Source of the DNA: Clostridium scatologenes
Lineage (GTDB): Bacteria > Bacillota > Clostridia > Clostridiales > Clostridiaceae
NCBI RefSeq assembly: GCF_000968375.1
Contig: NZ_CP009933.1
Location: 806,001-870,000 of the forward strand
Reading direction: 5' to 3'
DNA length: 64,000 bases
The notes beneath the pieces are model-generated. The model was not told where the DNA came from, did no database searches, and saw nothing but the letters and a program-made list of their open reading frames with translations. Below, in pieces: positions 26,229 through 35,422 of this stretch; the stretch's first letter is position 1, and each line of letters opens with the position of its first letter. The translations under genes were made by a program, and so were the position numbers.

Positions 26229-27236
26229 ATGGATAATGTAACATTAGGGAAAACAGGGTTAGTTGTAAGTAAAAATGGATTTGGAGCACTTCCTATCCAG
26301 CGTATTACAAAAAAGCAAGCTGTTTATTTACTGCAGAAAGCATTTTATAACGGCATCAATTATTTTGATACTGCTAGATGGTATTCAGATAGTGAGGAAA
26401 AGCTTGGTGCTGCTTTTTGTTATATTAGAGACAAGATTACTATTAGCACGAAAACAGGTGCTCAAACAGCAGAGGATTTTTGGAAGGATTTAAATCAGAG
26501 CCTTAAAAATTTACAAACAGATTACATAGATATATATCAATTTCACAATCCAGCTTTTTGTCCAAAACCAGGTGATGAATTTGGACTTTATGATGCAATG
26601 CTGGAGGCAAAAAAACAAGGAAAAATCAGATTTATTGGAATTACAAATCATAGACTATCAGTAGCAAAGGAAGCCATAGAATCAAATTTATATGATACTT
26701 TACAGTTCCCATTTTCTTATCTTGCAAGTGATGCAGATGTGGAATTGGTGAAAGCTTGTAAGAAAAATAATATGGGTTTTATTGCAATGAAAGCTTTATC
26801 AGGAGGACTTATTACAGATTCTGCTGCGGCTTATGCATATCTTGCACAATTTGATAATGTTGCACCAATATGGGGGATGCAGAGGGAAAGTGAACTGGAC
26901 GAATTCTTATCCTACAATGATGCTCCTCCTGTTTTAACTGAAGATATGAAAAAGAAAATTGAACATGACAGAAAAGAGCTTGCTGGTGATTTTTGTCGTG
27001 GATGTGGTTACTGCATGCCTTGTCCAGTTGGAATTGAAATCAATAACTGTGCAAGGATGAGCCTTCTTCTTCGTAGAGCTCCTAAGGAAATGAATCTTTC
27101 TAAAGAGTGGCAGGAAAAAATGAGAAAAATTGAAGATTGTCTTCACTGCAATCAATGCATGAGTAAATGTCCATATGGATTGAATACTCCAGAGCTTTTG
27201 AAAAAGAATTATGAGGATTATAAGACGTTCCTATAA
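26229..27236 (+). CDS. Aldo/keto reductase with C-terminal 4Fe-4S domain
   Basis: 335 residues. The aldo/keto reductase barrel covers ~1-235 (FDTARWYSDSEEKLG; YQFHNP). Two cysteine clusters follow: CRGCGYCMPCP near 256 and CLHCNQCMSKCP near 302, a ferredoxin-like pair. This predicted Fe-S AKR type is common in clostridia and may draw electrons from ferredoxin rather than NADPH (inference). The start follows AGGGGG. It probably shares a transcript with the upstream metallo-hydrolase, and the terminator is at 27318-27362. Confidence 0.85.
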   Translation: MDNVTLGKTGLVVSKNGFGALPIQRITKKQAVYLLQKAFYNGINYFDTARWYSDSEEKLGAAFCYIRDKITISTKTGAQTAEDFWKDLNQSLKNLQTDYIDIYQFHNPAFCPKPGDEFGLYDAMLEAKKQGKIRFIGITNHRLSVAKEAIESNLYDTLQFPFSYLASDADVELVKACKKNNMGFIAMKALSGGLITDSAAAYAYLAQFDNVAPIWGMQRESELDEFLSYNDAPPVLTEDMKKKIEHDRKELAGDFCRGCGYCMPCPVGIEINNCARMSLLLRRAPKEMNLSKEWQEKMRKIEDCLHCNQCMSKCPYGLNTPELLKKNYEDYKTFL

Positions 27237-27317
27237 GTGATTGGATTCAATATTTACCCATGTATTAGATAAATTGAAAGTCAAACTTTCTAATTCCATA
27301 TAAATTTTACAATTAAT

Positions 27318-27366
27318 AAATTGTTATATATAGTAATGCTATATCACTATATGTAACAATTTTTAT
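27318..27366 (+). terminator. Rho-independent terminator after the AKR gene
   Basis: AAATTGTTATATATAGT (27318-27334) pairs with ACTATATGTAACAATTT (27346-27362) with one mismatch. The loop is 11 bases and a T-rich tail follows. It separates the MarR/AKR block from the sigma-54 unit. The rest of the gap 27237-27554 holds only the sigma-54 promoter. Confidence 0.8.
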
Positions 27367-27493
27367 TTTAAAGTGATATAGAGAATTTTAATAATTTTAT
27401 AAAGATAGATTTGAGTCAAAGGTTGTATTCTAGAGGTTTTAACGATATATGATGCATAAATACATAAGTAAAAATATTTGGGTAGGAGTATAA

Positions 27494-27510
27494 TTGGCAT
27501 AATTATTGCT
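27494..27510 (+). promoter_or_regulatory. Sigma-54 (-24/-12) promoter
   Basis: TTGGCATAATTATTGCT matches the sigma-54 consensus: TGGCA at -24 and TTGCT at -12 with correct GG-to-GC spacing. It lies 45 bases before the AEC transporter start. The sigma-54 activator encoded just downstream (28567-30429) is the likely partner. Confidence 0.8.
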
Positions 27511-27554
27511 TTATTTTCTTGTAATACATATTTTACAAAATAGGAGGATACAAA

Positions 27555-28493
27555 ATGGTAATTTTAAATGCCTTAGGTAGCGTTTTCAGCATTGTTTTAA
27601 TGATTTCAGCAGGATTGATTTTCTCTCATAAAGGATGGTTTGATGAAAAAATTTCTAAGGCTTTTTCAAAGTTAGTATGCAATTTGGCTATTCCCTGTCT
27701 TATGATTTCTCAGTTTAGTGAAAATTTTGATAAGGATAAATTGATTAGTTTAAGTAAAGGATTAATTGTTCCATTTACATCTATGGCACTTTGCTATTTG
27801 GTTGCTGTATTGGTTTCTAAGGTAATTAAAGTTAAAGAAGGACGAATTGGTATTTTTAGATCAATGTTTTTTGTATCTAATACAATGTTTATTGGGCTTC
27901 CAGTAAATATGGCCTTGTTTGGAGAAAAAAGTATACCTTATGTACTTCTATATTATATAGCTAATACTGCTTTCTTTTGGACTATTGGTGCATATGAAAT
28001 TAGTAAAGATGGACAATCTGGTAAAGCTGATATTTTTTCTTTTGCTACAGTGAAAAGAATTATGTCTGTACCACTTATGAGCTTTATAATAGCAGCTGCT
28101 CTTGTTTTATTAAATGTTCATTTGCCTAAATTTATTTTAGATACCTGTAAATATTTTGGCAATTTAACAACACCTTTAGCCATGCTCTTTATAGGTATAA
28201 CTATTTATTTTGCCAACTTAAAGCAATTTAAGTTTAGTCTTGACATGCTGGCAATATTTTTAGGAAGATTTCTTGTTTCACCAATGCTAGTTTACGTGTT
28301 GTGCATTTTTATACATATTCCTCTGCTTATGGAAAAAGTGTTTGTAATTCAAGCAGCAATGCCAGTTATGACTAATACTGCTATAGTTTCAAAAAGCTAC
28401 AATGCTGATTATGATTATGCTGCAATCAATACCATTATAACAACTATTTCTAGTATACTGGTTATTCCTATTTATATGATATTGTTAAACTAA
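27555..28493 (+). CDS. AEC-family (auxin efflux carrier type) transporter
   Basis: 312 residues with about ten hydrophobic segments in two halves and the AEC-type crossover features (FSKLVCNLAIPCLMISQF; FVSNTMFIGLPVNMALFG). Bacterial members export or import carboxylates such as malate or malonate. The substrate is unknown. Strong AGGAGG ribosome site. It is driven by the sigma-54 promoter at 27494-27510 and followed by its probable activator 70 bases later. Confidence 0.85.
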   Translation: MVILNALGSVFSIVLMISAGLIFSHKGWFDEKISKAFSKLVCNLAIPCLMISQFSENFDKDKLISLSKGLIVPFTSMALCYLVAVLVSKVIKVKEGRIGIFRSMFFVSNTMFIGLPVNMALFGEKSIPYVLLYYIANTAFFWTIGAYEISKDGQSGKADIFSFATVKRIMSVPLMSFIIAAALVLLNVHLPKFILDTCKYFGNLTTPLAMLFIGITIYFANLKQFKFSLDMLAIFLGRFLVSPMLVYVLCIFIHIPLLMEKVFVIQAAMPVMTNTAIVSKSYNADYDYAAINTIITTISSILVIPIYMILLN

Positions 28494-28566
28494 TGAACTT
28501 TTGCAAAATAGCTACTTTTACTATAATATATTAATAATGATATTATTAATATAGGGGGAAATGTAC

Positions 28567-30429
28567 ATGAAACCTATTCTTATAGTTGCTCCTAATAGCG
28601 ACATTTTAAAAATATCTAAAAGAGTTGCTAAAAAATATAAAGAGGTTAGTGTTCAATTAGGATTGATAGATAAAGCTGTTGAGATAGCAAAGAAAGCGGA
28701 ACACATGGGTGTGGAAGTTTTAATATCAAGGGGAATAACTGCTAAAATTTTAAAAGAAGAGGTTCCTTCTGTAGCTTTAGTTGAAATGATAGTTTCTTCC
28801 TATGATATATTTAGTACTATTGCTGTTGCTAAGAAATATGGAAAGAATATTGTTGTTTTAGGCTTTAAAAGTTTAGTAGAGGAGGTTCAGCAAATAGGGC
28901 CTATTTTAGATATAAACTTAAAAGCTTATCATATTGAACATGAAGAAGAAGGAGAATTATACATTAAACAAATAATTTCTTCAGGAGAAAAAGTAGATTC
29001 TATTTTGGGTGGAACAGTAGCTGAAAATATAGCTTCTAAGTTTGGAATTCACACTGTGCACTTGGAGACAGGGGAAGCGGCAATAGAAAAAAGTATAAAT
29101 GAAGCAGTAAGAATACTTGAGATTAGTCGAAAGGAAAAAGAAAAGGCTGAACAATTCAAAGCTATTTTGAATCACATTAATCAAGGAGTAATTTCCATAA
29201 ATGAAGAAGGTAAAGTTACTACTTTCAATCCTGGAGCGGAAAAAATAACTGGTATTATTGAAAAAGATATTTTAGGAAAAGATATCATTAAATTTATGCC
29301 AAATACAAAGCTTATTGATGTAGTTAAAACAGGTATGCCAATACTAGGTCAATTATATAATATAGGTAAAACTGAAATGTTAACTAATGATATTCCTATA
29401 ATTGTAGATGAGAAAGTAGTAGGTGCAGTATCTACTTTTGAAGATGCTGCGAAAATTCAAGAATATGAGCAAAAAATTCGCAGCAACCTTAGGGATAAGG
29501 GATATGTAGCAAAATATAGCTTTTCAGATATCATAGGTGAGAGTGAGATAATAAAAAATATTAAAAACAAATCTTTAAAATATGCTGTTACTGACAGCAC
29601 AGTGCTAATTGTTGGGGAAAGTGGTACAGGTAAGGAAATGTTTGCTCAAGGTATACATTTATCCAGTAAGAGAAAAAATGGTCCTTTTGTAGCCTTAAAC
29701 TGCGGTGCAATACCTGGAAATTTGATTGAAAGTGAACTCTTTGGTTATGAAGAAGGCGCTTTTACTGGTGCAAGTAGAAAAGGCAAAATGGGATTATTTA
29801 CTGAAGCTCACGGAGGGACAATATTTTTAGATGAAATTGGAGAGCTGCCCATTGAATTTCAAGCAAGATTGCTAAGAGTTATTCAGGAAAGAGAAGTTAG
29901 ACCATTAGGATCTAACAAAGTAATTCCAATTGATGTTCGTATAATTGCTGCTGCAAATAAAGATCTGCTTAAAGAAATTGAAAAAGGAAATTTTAGAAGT
30001 GACTTGTATTATCGTTTGAATATTTTAAGTATAAAAGTTCCTACATTGATGGAAAGAAGAGATGATATAAGGATTATTTTTAAGCATTTTTTAAATATTA
30101 TGTGCTCCAGATTTAATAAGGTAGTTAAAATATCTGAAAAAGCAATAAATATATTAAAAGAGTATAATTGGCCAGGTAATATAAGAGAACTAGAAAATAT
30201 TACAGAGAGACTTGTCATACTTTCTGAAGATGAAATAACTGATGAATTAGTAAAAGAAGAGCTTGGAGATTTTATGCATTATAGAGATGAAAATGAAAGT
30301 TCCTTAGAACATTTAAAGCAAAATCAAATTTTAAAAGTTTTATCGGAATGTAAAGGTAATCAAACTTTAGCTGCACAAAAACTTGGAATAAGCCGTACTC
30401 ATCTTTGGCGTCTTTTAAAAAAATATTGA
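28567..30429 (+). CDS. PrpR-type sigma-54-dependent transcriptional activator
   Basis: 620 residues from the ATG at 28567, 8 bases from AGGGGG; the ATG two codons earlier is too close. The PrpR_N sensor domain covers ~1-185 and a PAS domain ~200-300. The AAA+ domain has Walker A GESGTGKE, the sigma-54 contact motif GAFTGA and ELFGYEEGAF. A Fis-type HTH is at the C-terminus (NQTLAAQKLGISRTHLWRLL). PrpR_N domains bind small carboxylates or CoA derivatives. All activator motifs are intact, so it should drive the upstream transporter. A 9-base-arm palindrome (28530-28550) lies just before its ribosome site. Confidence 0.92.
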   Translation: MKPILIVAPNSDILKISKRVAKKYKEVSVQLGLIDKAVEIAKKAEHMGVEVLISRGITAKILKEEVPSVALVEMIVSSYDIFSTIAVAKKYGKNIVVLGFKSLVEEVQQIGPILDINLKAYHIEHEEEGELYIKQIISSGEKVDSILGGTVAENIASKFGIHTVHLETGEAAIEKSINEAVRILEISRKEKEKAEQFKAILNHINQGVISINEEGKVTTFNPGAEKITGIIEKDILGKDIIKFMPNTKLIDVVKTGMPILGQLYNIGKTEMLTNDIPIIVDEKVVGAVSTFEDAAKIQEYEQKIRSNLRDKGYVAKYSFSDIIGESEIIKNIKNKSLKYAVTDSTVLIVGESGTGKEMFAQGIHLSSKRKNGPFVALNCGAIPGNLIESELFGYEEGAFTGASRKGKMGLFTEAHGGTIFLDEIGELPIEFQARLLRVIQEREVRPLGSNKVIPIDVRIIAAANKDLLKEIEKGNFRSDLYYRLNILSIKVPTLMERRDDIRIIFKHFLNIMCSRFNKVVKISEKAINILKEYNWPGNIRELENITERLVILSEDEITDELVKEELGDFMHYRDENESSLEHLKQNQILKVLSECKGNQTLAAQKLGISRTHLWRLLKKY

Positions 30430-30565
30430 TGGTGATTTATCCAGCCACAGTAAATTCTTATGAATTTGTAAACGATTGAATGCATAGGACAAACGAGTTA
30501 TAATTAGTATGTAATTCAACTTTCGCAGTTTAACAGAAAATAAATATATTTTTAGGAGGGTTATT

Positions 30566-31498
30566 ATGTCATTTCAAGAAAAAAGTTTTAAATCATTTAA
30601 TGAAAAAGATACAATACAAGCTTGGATTTACACTCCTATTCGTAAACCTCGTGGAATAGTCCAAATTGTACATGGCTTTGGAGAACATTCACGTAGATAT
30701 TTACATATGATATTAAAGCTGAATGAGGCAGGGTTTGTAGTTGCAGCTGATGATCATGTAGGACATGGAAAAACAGCCAGTGATTCAGGCAATTGGAGTG
30801 ATTGGGGAGATAAAGGTTATATGACAATGGCAGAAGATGAACATACTCTTCGTAAAATTGTACAAGAAGAATACCCTAATTTACCTTATTTCATGTATGG
30901 ACACAGTATGGGATCTATGATTGCTAGATGTTATGCTGCTGCTTATGGAAAAGGAATTGATGGTATTATTTTATGTGGAACCTCAGGTGTGTTCCCAAAT
31001 GCAGCCGAACTTGTACCTATTTTGGAAAAAGAAATAAATGAAGGCAAGGGAAAAGAAACTGATCTTGTTTCTTTGAATAAGCTTTTAGGTTGGATGACAA
31101 ATCGTTGTGAAAATCCTACTACAGCAAATGACTGGATTTGTGGTGATCCTGATGTGGTAGCAGACCATGCAAATGATCCATTTAATAACTTTAAGACACC
31201 ACCTAATGTACGTTCATTATATCATTTTGTTAAAATGATGGACAGTATTGTTGGGACACAGTGGGCAGAAAAAGTACCAACATCAATTCCTGTTTATAAT
31301 ATGGCTGGAGATCAAGATCCTGTTGGTCAGTATGGAGAAGGCGTTTATGCTGTATCTAATTGGCTTGCAGAAACAGGACATAAGGTAAAAACAAAAGTTT
31401 ATCCTGGAAAACGACATGAAATCCATAACTATCGTGACATCAGAGATGAAGTTGAGGATGGAATGATAGATTTTATGAATAGCATTATTGAAAAATGA
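30566..31498 (+). CDS. Alpha/beta hydrolase, monoacylglycerol lipase-like (Hydrolase_4)
   Basis: 310 residues. The nucleophile elbow GHSMGS has Ser114. The oxyanion segment is HGFGEHS at ~36-42 and there is a GDQDPVG acid loop. A late His occurs in KRHEIHNY. The FGEHSRRY and GHGKT segments are typical of lysophospholipase/monoacylglycerol-lipase relatives. No signal peptide, so cytoplasmic. The ATG has AGGAGGG upstream. No sigma-54 site was found before it, so it is probably a separate unit from the PrpR gene. Confidence 0.82.
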   Translation: MSFQEKSFKSFNEKDTIQAWIYTPIRKPRGIVQIVHGFGEHSRRYLHMILKLNEAGFVVAADDHVGHGKTASDSGNWSDWGDKGYMTMAEDEHTLRKIVQEEYPNLPYFMYGHSMGSMIARCYAAAYGKGIDGIILCGTSGVFPNAAELVPILEKEINEGKGKETDLVSLNKLLGWMTNRCENPTTANDWICGDPDVVADHANDPFNNFKTPPNVRSLYHFVKMMDSIVGTQWAEKVPTSIPVYNMAGDQDPVGQYGEGVYAVSNWLAETGHKVKTKVYPGKRHEIHNYRDIRDEVEDGMIDFMNSIIEK

Positions 31499-31692
31499 AA
31501 AATATAAGTGAAGATCAGTTATCAATATGAATTTATGGTATAAAAGTTTTGTTATGAGTTTAGTGAATGATCTTTGATGAAGTGGTGGTAGATGAGTAAT
31601 GAGATTGTCTGCCACCTATTTAGAGAGATTTTGTTTATGGTATCCTATTAATGTTATATTTAAAGTAATATAATATTAGTATAACTTTAAGT

Positions 31693-32271
31693 TTATATGT
31701 TGAGAAAAGGAAAAGCCACTGAATCTAGGATAGGCTTTAGACTTTCAACAATCTTTTGAGTCATATCTTGTCCACTATTATCAAAAATATATTTTATTGT
31801 GGTCATAACTAAAGATGCATATATACATGCATGGTAATCTGTAAGTTCTGGATCTGAAACATTATGATCAGCTATATAAGCCTTGTATTTGTTTTTCAGT
31901 AGTATTTGCATATCATCGTAAAGATGAATAGAACGTGTATTAATTTTCCATAGGGCGCATAGAATATCTTTTTGTTCTAGCAGTCTATCGTAAACATTCT
32001 TTATATATTGTGATAAGTCATCTCTATTTTTGTCTGAAAACCTTTCATCTAGAAAAGGGGAATAATCAACAAGGATTTCTTCAATAATACTTTTTGCAAG
32101 ATGGAATTTGTCTGTATAATGTTTATAAAAAGTTGAACGATTTATTAATGCTTTTTCTAATATATTTTGGACTGTTATTTGATCAAAATCTTTTTCATTA
32201 AGTAATTGTATAAATGTATTTTTTATATTGTTTCGTGTCTTAATTACGCGCAGGTCTAATTTATGTTCCAT
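31693..32271 (-). CDS. TetR-family transcriptional regulator
   Basis: 192 residues. The N-terminal TetR HTH (ITVQNILEKALINRSTFYKHY) is preceded by the usual basic helix, and a C-terminal ligand domain of ~130 residues shows no recognised signature. It is divergent from the flavin-reductase/hydrolase pair at 32585-34908, which are the natural targets. The intergenic region carries an inverted pair ATAAGCAAC / GTTGCTTAT (32418-32451). Confidence 0.85.
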   Translation of the reverse strand: MEHKLDLRVIKTRNNIKNTFIQLLNEKDFDQITVQNILEKALINRSTFYKHYTDKFHLAKSIIEEILVDYSPFLDERFSDKNRDDLSQYIKNVYDRLLEQKDILCALWKINTRSIHLYDDMQILLKNKYKAYIADHNVSDPELTDYHACIYASLVMTTIKYIFDNSGQDMTQKIVESLKPILDSVAFPFLNI

Positions 32272-32584
32272 ATTTATACCTTCTTGTATTTATTATACTT
32301 TCATTTTACTAAATAGAGAGGAGAAAAGCAACACATATAGATGTTAAACAACATTATGTATAGTTAGTTAATTACTTTCATTTCGTGGCTACCATCAAGT
32401 TATCTTGATTTATATAAATAAGCAACAAATAACAAAACAATCGTTGCTTATCAAATACTTGAAGCTTTTTTGGTGGTTGAAGATAGGTGGAAAAAATTTT
32501 AATCTGTATGTGTAGCATAATAAAAATGATTGTTTAGGAAAAGGACAAATGGATATTAAAAAGCAAAGAAGGAGGAGTAAGATT
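32272..32584. promoter_or_regulatory. Divergent tetR / flavin-reductase intergenic region
   Basis: 313 bases. Inverted 9-mers ATAAGCAAC (32418-32426) and GTTGCTTAT (32443-32451) are spaced 25 bases start to start and may be operator half-sites or an RNA hairpin. AGCAAC recurs near 32327. A partial likeness to the dispersed repeat (GTGGCTACCATC, near 32385) is too weak to call. No confident promoter. Confidence 0.35.
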
Positions 32585-33649
32585 ATGACAAAGCATAAAA
32601 AGATACTAGGAATTTGCGTTAGTAGTCGAAAAGATGGTAATAGCTCCATTATCTTAAATGAGCTGCTGAGGCCAGCCAAAGAAGCAGGACATAAAATTGA
32701 AATTTTAAATTTGGGGTCATTAAAAATTTTACCTTGCAGAGGTTGCTTTGCTTGCAGCAGTTCTCATAAATGTGTCCTAAAAGATGATCTGGAGATGATT
32801 AAGGAAAGGATAGAAATGGCTGATGCTATTGCATTAACATCGCCTTGCTATTATCTTTCTGCACCATCCATATTAAAAGCAATTATGGATAGGTCTGCTG
32901 CTTGGGCCATTAGCAAAACAGCGAATAGCAGCAAAAAAAGGTACGGAGTAGCAGTGTCAGTTGCTGGTGGAGCACCAATTGAATTTTCACTTCAAAGAAT
33001 TTTTACAAGTTTATTTTTAGGATTAAATAATTGTGAAATTACTGGTCAATTAACCATCGGACATACTTTCAATAAAGGAGAGGTTTTACTAAATCCAAGT
33101 AAGTTGAAGTTAGTGTTTGAGCTTGGTGAAAACTTTCTTCATTCCATTGAAGTAGATCACTGCATCAAATCAGCAATTAATGAATGTGAAGAGAAATTGG
33201 CATGCCAACATTGTTTGTCAGATGCATTTCAAATTTATAAAGACGGTCGTTTGATATGCCCAGTCTGCGGTGGAGAATTGAAACGTGCAAATGAAAAAAA
33301 TGTTATAGTTGGCTTTAATCGATTTTCCGTGCAAGGAGCACAAGAGCATAATGCGCATATTGTGAATAATGTAATTGGTGGAATGCTGGCTGTAGATGAA
33401 ATCAAACAAAGACTACAAAATTATTGGAAGTCTGATGTGTTACCCAAAGAAGGTTATCAAATTAATTTTGATTTAACTGGAGTAAAGAATTCATTAGATT
33501 GGGATAATGAAGCGCTTAAAGCTTTAAAAGTTGCTATTCCTGCTGCATTTCAAGAAATCATCAAGAAAGTCATTACTAAAAAAGTACTTCAAAACGGTGA
33601 AACTTGCATAACAAAGGAAACTGTACAACGCTATCTACCTAAATTTTAA
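32585..33649 (+). CDS. NADPH-dependent FMN reductase-like protein fused to zinc ribbon and PCP_red-like domain
   Basis: 354 residues from the ATG at 32585, behind GGAGGAG; an ATG 36 bases earlier lacks a ribosome site. The flavodoxin-like NAD(P)H:FMN oxidoreductase domain covers ~1-190, with ICVSSRKDGNSS at the FMN phosphate loop and the cysteine motif CRGCFAC. A zinc-ribbon-like segment follows (CQHC...CPVCGG). The C-terminal ~45 residues (LDWDNEALKALKVAIPAAFQ) resemble the PCP_red helical domain. The combination is unusual. It is probably co-transcribed with the hydrolase 92 bases downstream and TetR-controlled. Confidence 0.72.
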   Translation: MTKHKKILGICVSSRKDGNSSIILNELLRPAKEAGHKIEILNLGSLKILPCRGCFACSSSHKCVLKDDLEMIKERIEMADAIALTSPCYYLSAPSILKAIMDRSAAWAISKTANSSKKRYGVAVSVAGGAPIEFSLQRIFTSLFLGLNNCEITGQLTIGHTFNKGEVLLNPSKLKLVFELGENFLHSIEVDHCIKSAINECEEKLACQHCLSDAFQIYKDGRLICPVCGGELKRANEKNVIVGFNRFSVQGAQEHNAHIVNNVIGGMLAVDEIKQRLQNYWKSDVLPKEGYQINFDLTGVKNSLDWDNEALKALKVAIPAAFQEIIKKVITKKVLQNGETCITKETVQRYLPKF

Positions 33650-33741
33650 GAATTTGTATCATACGATCTTTTATTTTAATAATTCAAATAAAATTTATAC
33701 AAATATTACAAAAATAACCATAATTAAGGGAGGAAACTACA

Positions 33742-34908
33742 ATGATAAGTCAGATTAAATTTAAAAAAGGAACTTATAATTTTCATGCCAATCCAAACTT
33801 CAATTATCAATTAAATCGTACCTACGCTTGGAGTAACGGTGACTTGGAAGAGCTTAAAATTGCTGCTGACAAAATTACAGATACTGTGACATGGGAAAAG
33901 GAATTGCTAAAATTAGCTGAAAAAGCATTGAAAGAAAAACGTATGGAACATGCTATAGCTTATTATCGTATGGCGGAATTCTTTATGTATGATGGACATC
34001 CTGCCAAAATCATTACGTACGACAAAGCTGTTAATCTTTTCTATGATTATAATGCTGATTTATTCAAATCTGGAATTATTAAAAGAGATTTAGTACCATT
34101 TGGTGATGCTCATCTTCCTGTATTATACACTATTCCTGAAGATGGTAAATATAAGGATACAATTTTACTCCATGGTGGATACGATTCTTATATGGAAGAA
34201 TTTGTACCAATGGTGCTTTATTTACGAGAAAACGGATTTGCGGTTTATCTTTTTGAAGGACCTGGTCAAGGTGGAGCGCTAAGAAAAGAAGGCTTGACAT
34301 TTATTTCGCAATGGGAAATTCCAGTAAAATCCATATTGGATTTTTACAACTTGAATGATGTAACGATTATTGGGCTGTCTCTTGGTGGAATGTTGGCACC
34401 TAGAGCTGCCGCATTTGAAGGACGGATTAAACGTGTTGTTGCTTGGAGTTTACTGCCAAATTTATTTGACATATTTTTATATGATATGCCTGAGAGTTTT
34501 CAACAAGTGACACGTTTACTGATGAAAATGGAAAACGAAGAAGTTATTAATTTAATAATGAAGAATTTAATGAAAAAAGATCCACTGATTGAATGGGCCA
34601 TAAATCATGGAATGCATAATATGGGGGTGTACACTCCATATGAGTATTTGAAAAAGATAAATCAATTCCAATACATGGATGTTGCCGCTGAGATAACTCA
34701 AGATTTTTTACTTATAGGTGCTGAAAAAGACCACTTTATTCCTGTTGAATTTTGCAAGTCCATCATTGAAGAGTTAAAAAATGTTAAATCTTTGACATAT
34801 AGACTTTTTACTGAGAAGGAAAGTGCTGAAAATCATTGCAACGCTGGGAATACCAAACTAGTCCTTGACACAATTATAAATTGGATAAAAGTAATTAAGC
34901 AGTTTTAA
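33742..34908 (+). CDS. Alpha/beta hydrolase with N-terminal helical cap
   Basis: 388 residues. The N-terminal ~110 residues are helical, TPR-like (LAEKALKEKRMEHAIAYYRM). A hydrolase domain follows with oxyanion loop LLHGGYDSY, nucleophile Ser213 in GLSLGGM, acid region GAEKDHF and late His in ENHCNAG. The layout fits the FrsA/2,6-dihydroxypseudooxynicotine-hydrolase-like group. Substrate unknown. The ATG has GGGAGG upstream. The stop codon TAA overlaps the first bases of the duplicated 146-bp element. Confidence 0.8.
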   Translation: MISQIKFKKGTYNFHANPNFNYQLNRTYAWSNGDLEELKIAADKITDTVTWEKELLKLAEKALKEKRMEHAIAYYRMAEFFMYDGHPAKIITYDKAVNLFYDYNADLFKSGIIKRDLVPFGDAHLPVLYTIPEDGKYKDTILLHGGYDSYMEEFVPMVLYLRENGFAVYLFEGPGQGGALRKEGLTFISQWEIPVKSILDFYNLNDVTIIGLSLGGMLAPRAAAFEGRIKRVVAWSLLPNLFDIFLYDMPESFQQVTRLLMKMENEEVINLIMKNLMKKDPLIEWAINHGMHNMGVYTPYEYLKKINQFQYMDVAAEITQDFLLIGAEKDHFIPVEFCKSIIEELKNVKSLTYRLFTEKESAENHCNAGNTKLVLDTIINWIKVIKQF

Positions 34909-35106
34909 TATATAAATCAATAGTTAGGAGAGAGGATATGAAAAATTCAATACAAAAACTAATTATTGTATTAAGCTCCGAACAAAGACTGTAATAACAC
35001 AGAACATATTTTGTTAGAAACTGCTTTAAAAGAGAGATTTAATCAAAATAGTATTAGGAGAATTATTAGGAAATATAAAAAGTATTATAAATCAAGTGAG
35101 TCTTAA
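34907..35106 (+). repeat. Decayed copy of a duplicated element (partner at 46496-46990)
   Basis: 34907-35052 matches 46496-46641 over 146 bases with about seven mismatches and no gaps. The sequence then jumps to the last ~60 bases of the CD3324-family gene (35044-35103 matches 46928-46987). The junction lies in the 9-mer CAAAATAGT, present twice in the intact copy (46633 and 46928). The missing 295 bases are therefore explained by deletion between direct repeats. Only the tail of the regulator (NSIRRIIRKYKKYYKSSES) survives here. Confidence 0.9.
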
Positions 35107-35422
35107 AAGATGCGTGTCAGCGATTATGTTCCTTAAGAAGATGGTATGGTAGCCATCGGATAAATCGCGAGAACATGTATGCTTATAGTTAGGATGTGGG
35201 AATAAATAATACATAAATGTCTCCTAGGGAGACAAACAATTCTTAATAGCCTTCCAAACAAGAGCAGCGAATTTGCCATTGGCTCTTATAGTTTTCATAT
35301 AGAATTCTAACATATTCTCTGTAAAATATATTATTATTTTTATAATATATGGTAATGCCACAAATTAACATGTATAATTATTGTATAAATATATTTAATA
35401 TGGAATAAGGTGGAATTTTAAA
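35107..35422. other. Region between decayed element and histidine kinase
   Basis: No gene. Contains dispersed-repeat copy E (35139-35170), a small 7-base-stem hairpin TGTCTCC-TAG-GGAGACA (35218-35234), and AT-rich sequence that presumably holds the kinase promoter. No confident -35/-10 pair was chosen. Confidence 0.4.
35139..35170 (+). repeat. Dispersed intergenic repeat, copy E
   Basis: AGATGGTATGGTAGCC then ATCGGATAAATCGC. Together with preceding GATTAT...CTTAAGAAGATG it also matches the flank of copy D (GATTAT...CTTGAAGAAGATG, from 47957). The likeness to D thus extends beyond the core. Confidence 0.5.

Noticed and set aside
30430..30565. Sigma-54 promoter before the lipase-like hydrolase gene
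   Set aside because: No TGGCA-N7-TTGC match was found in this gap.
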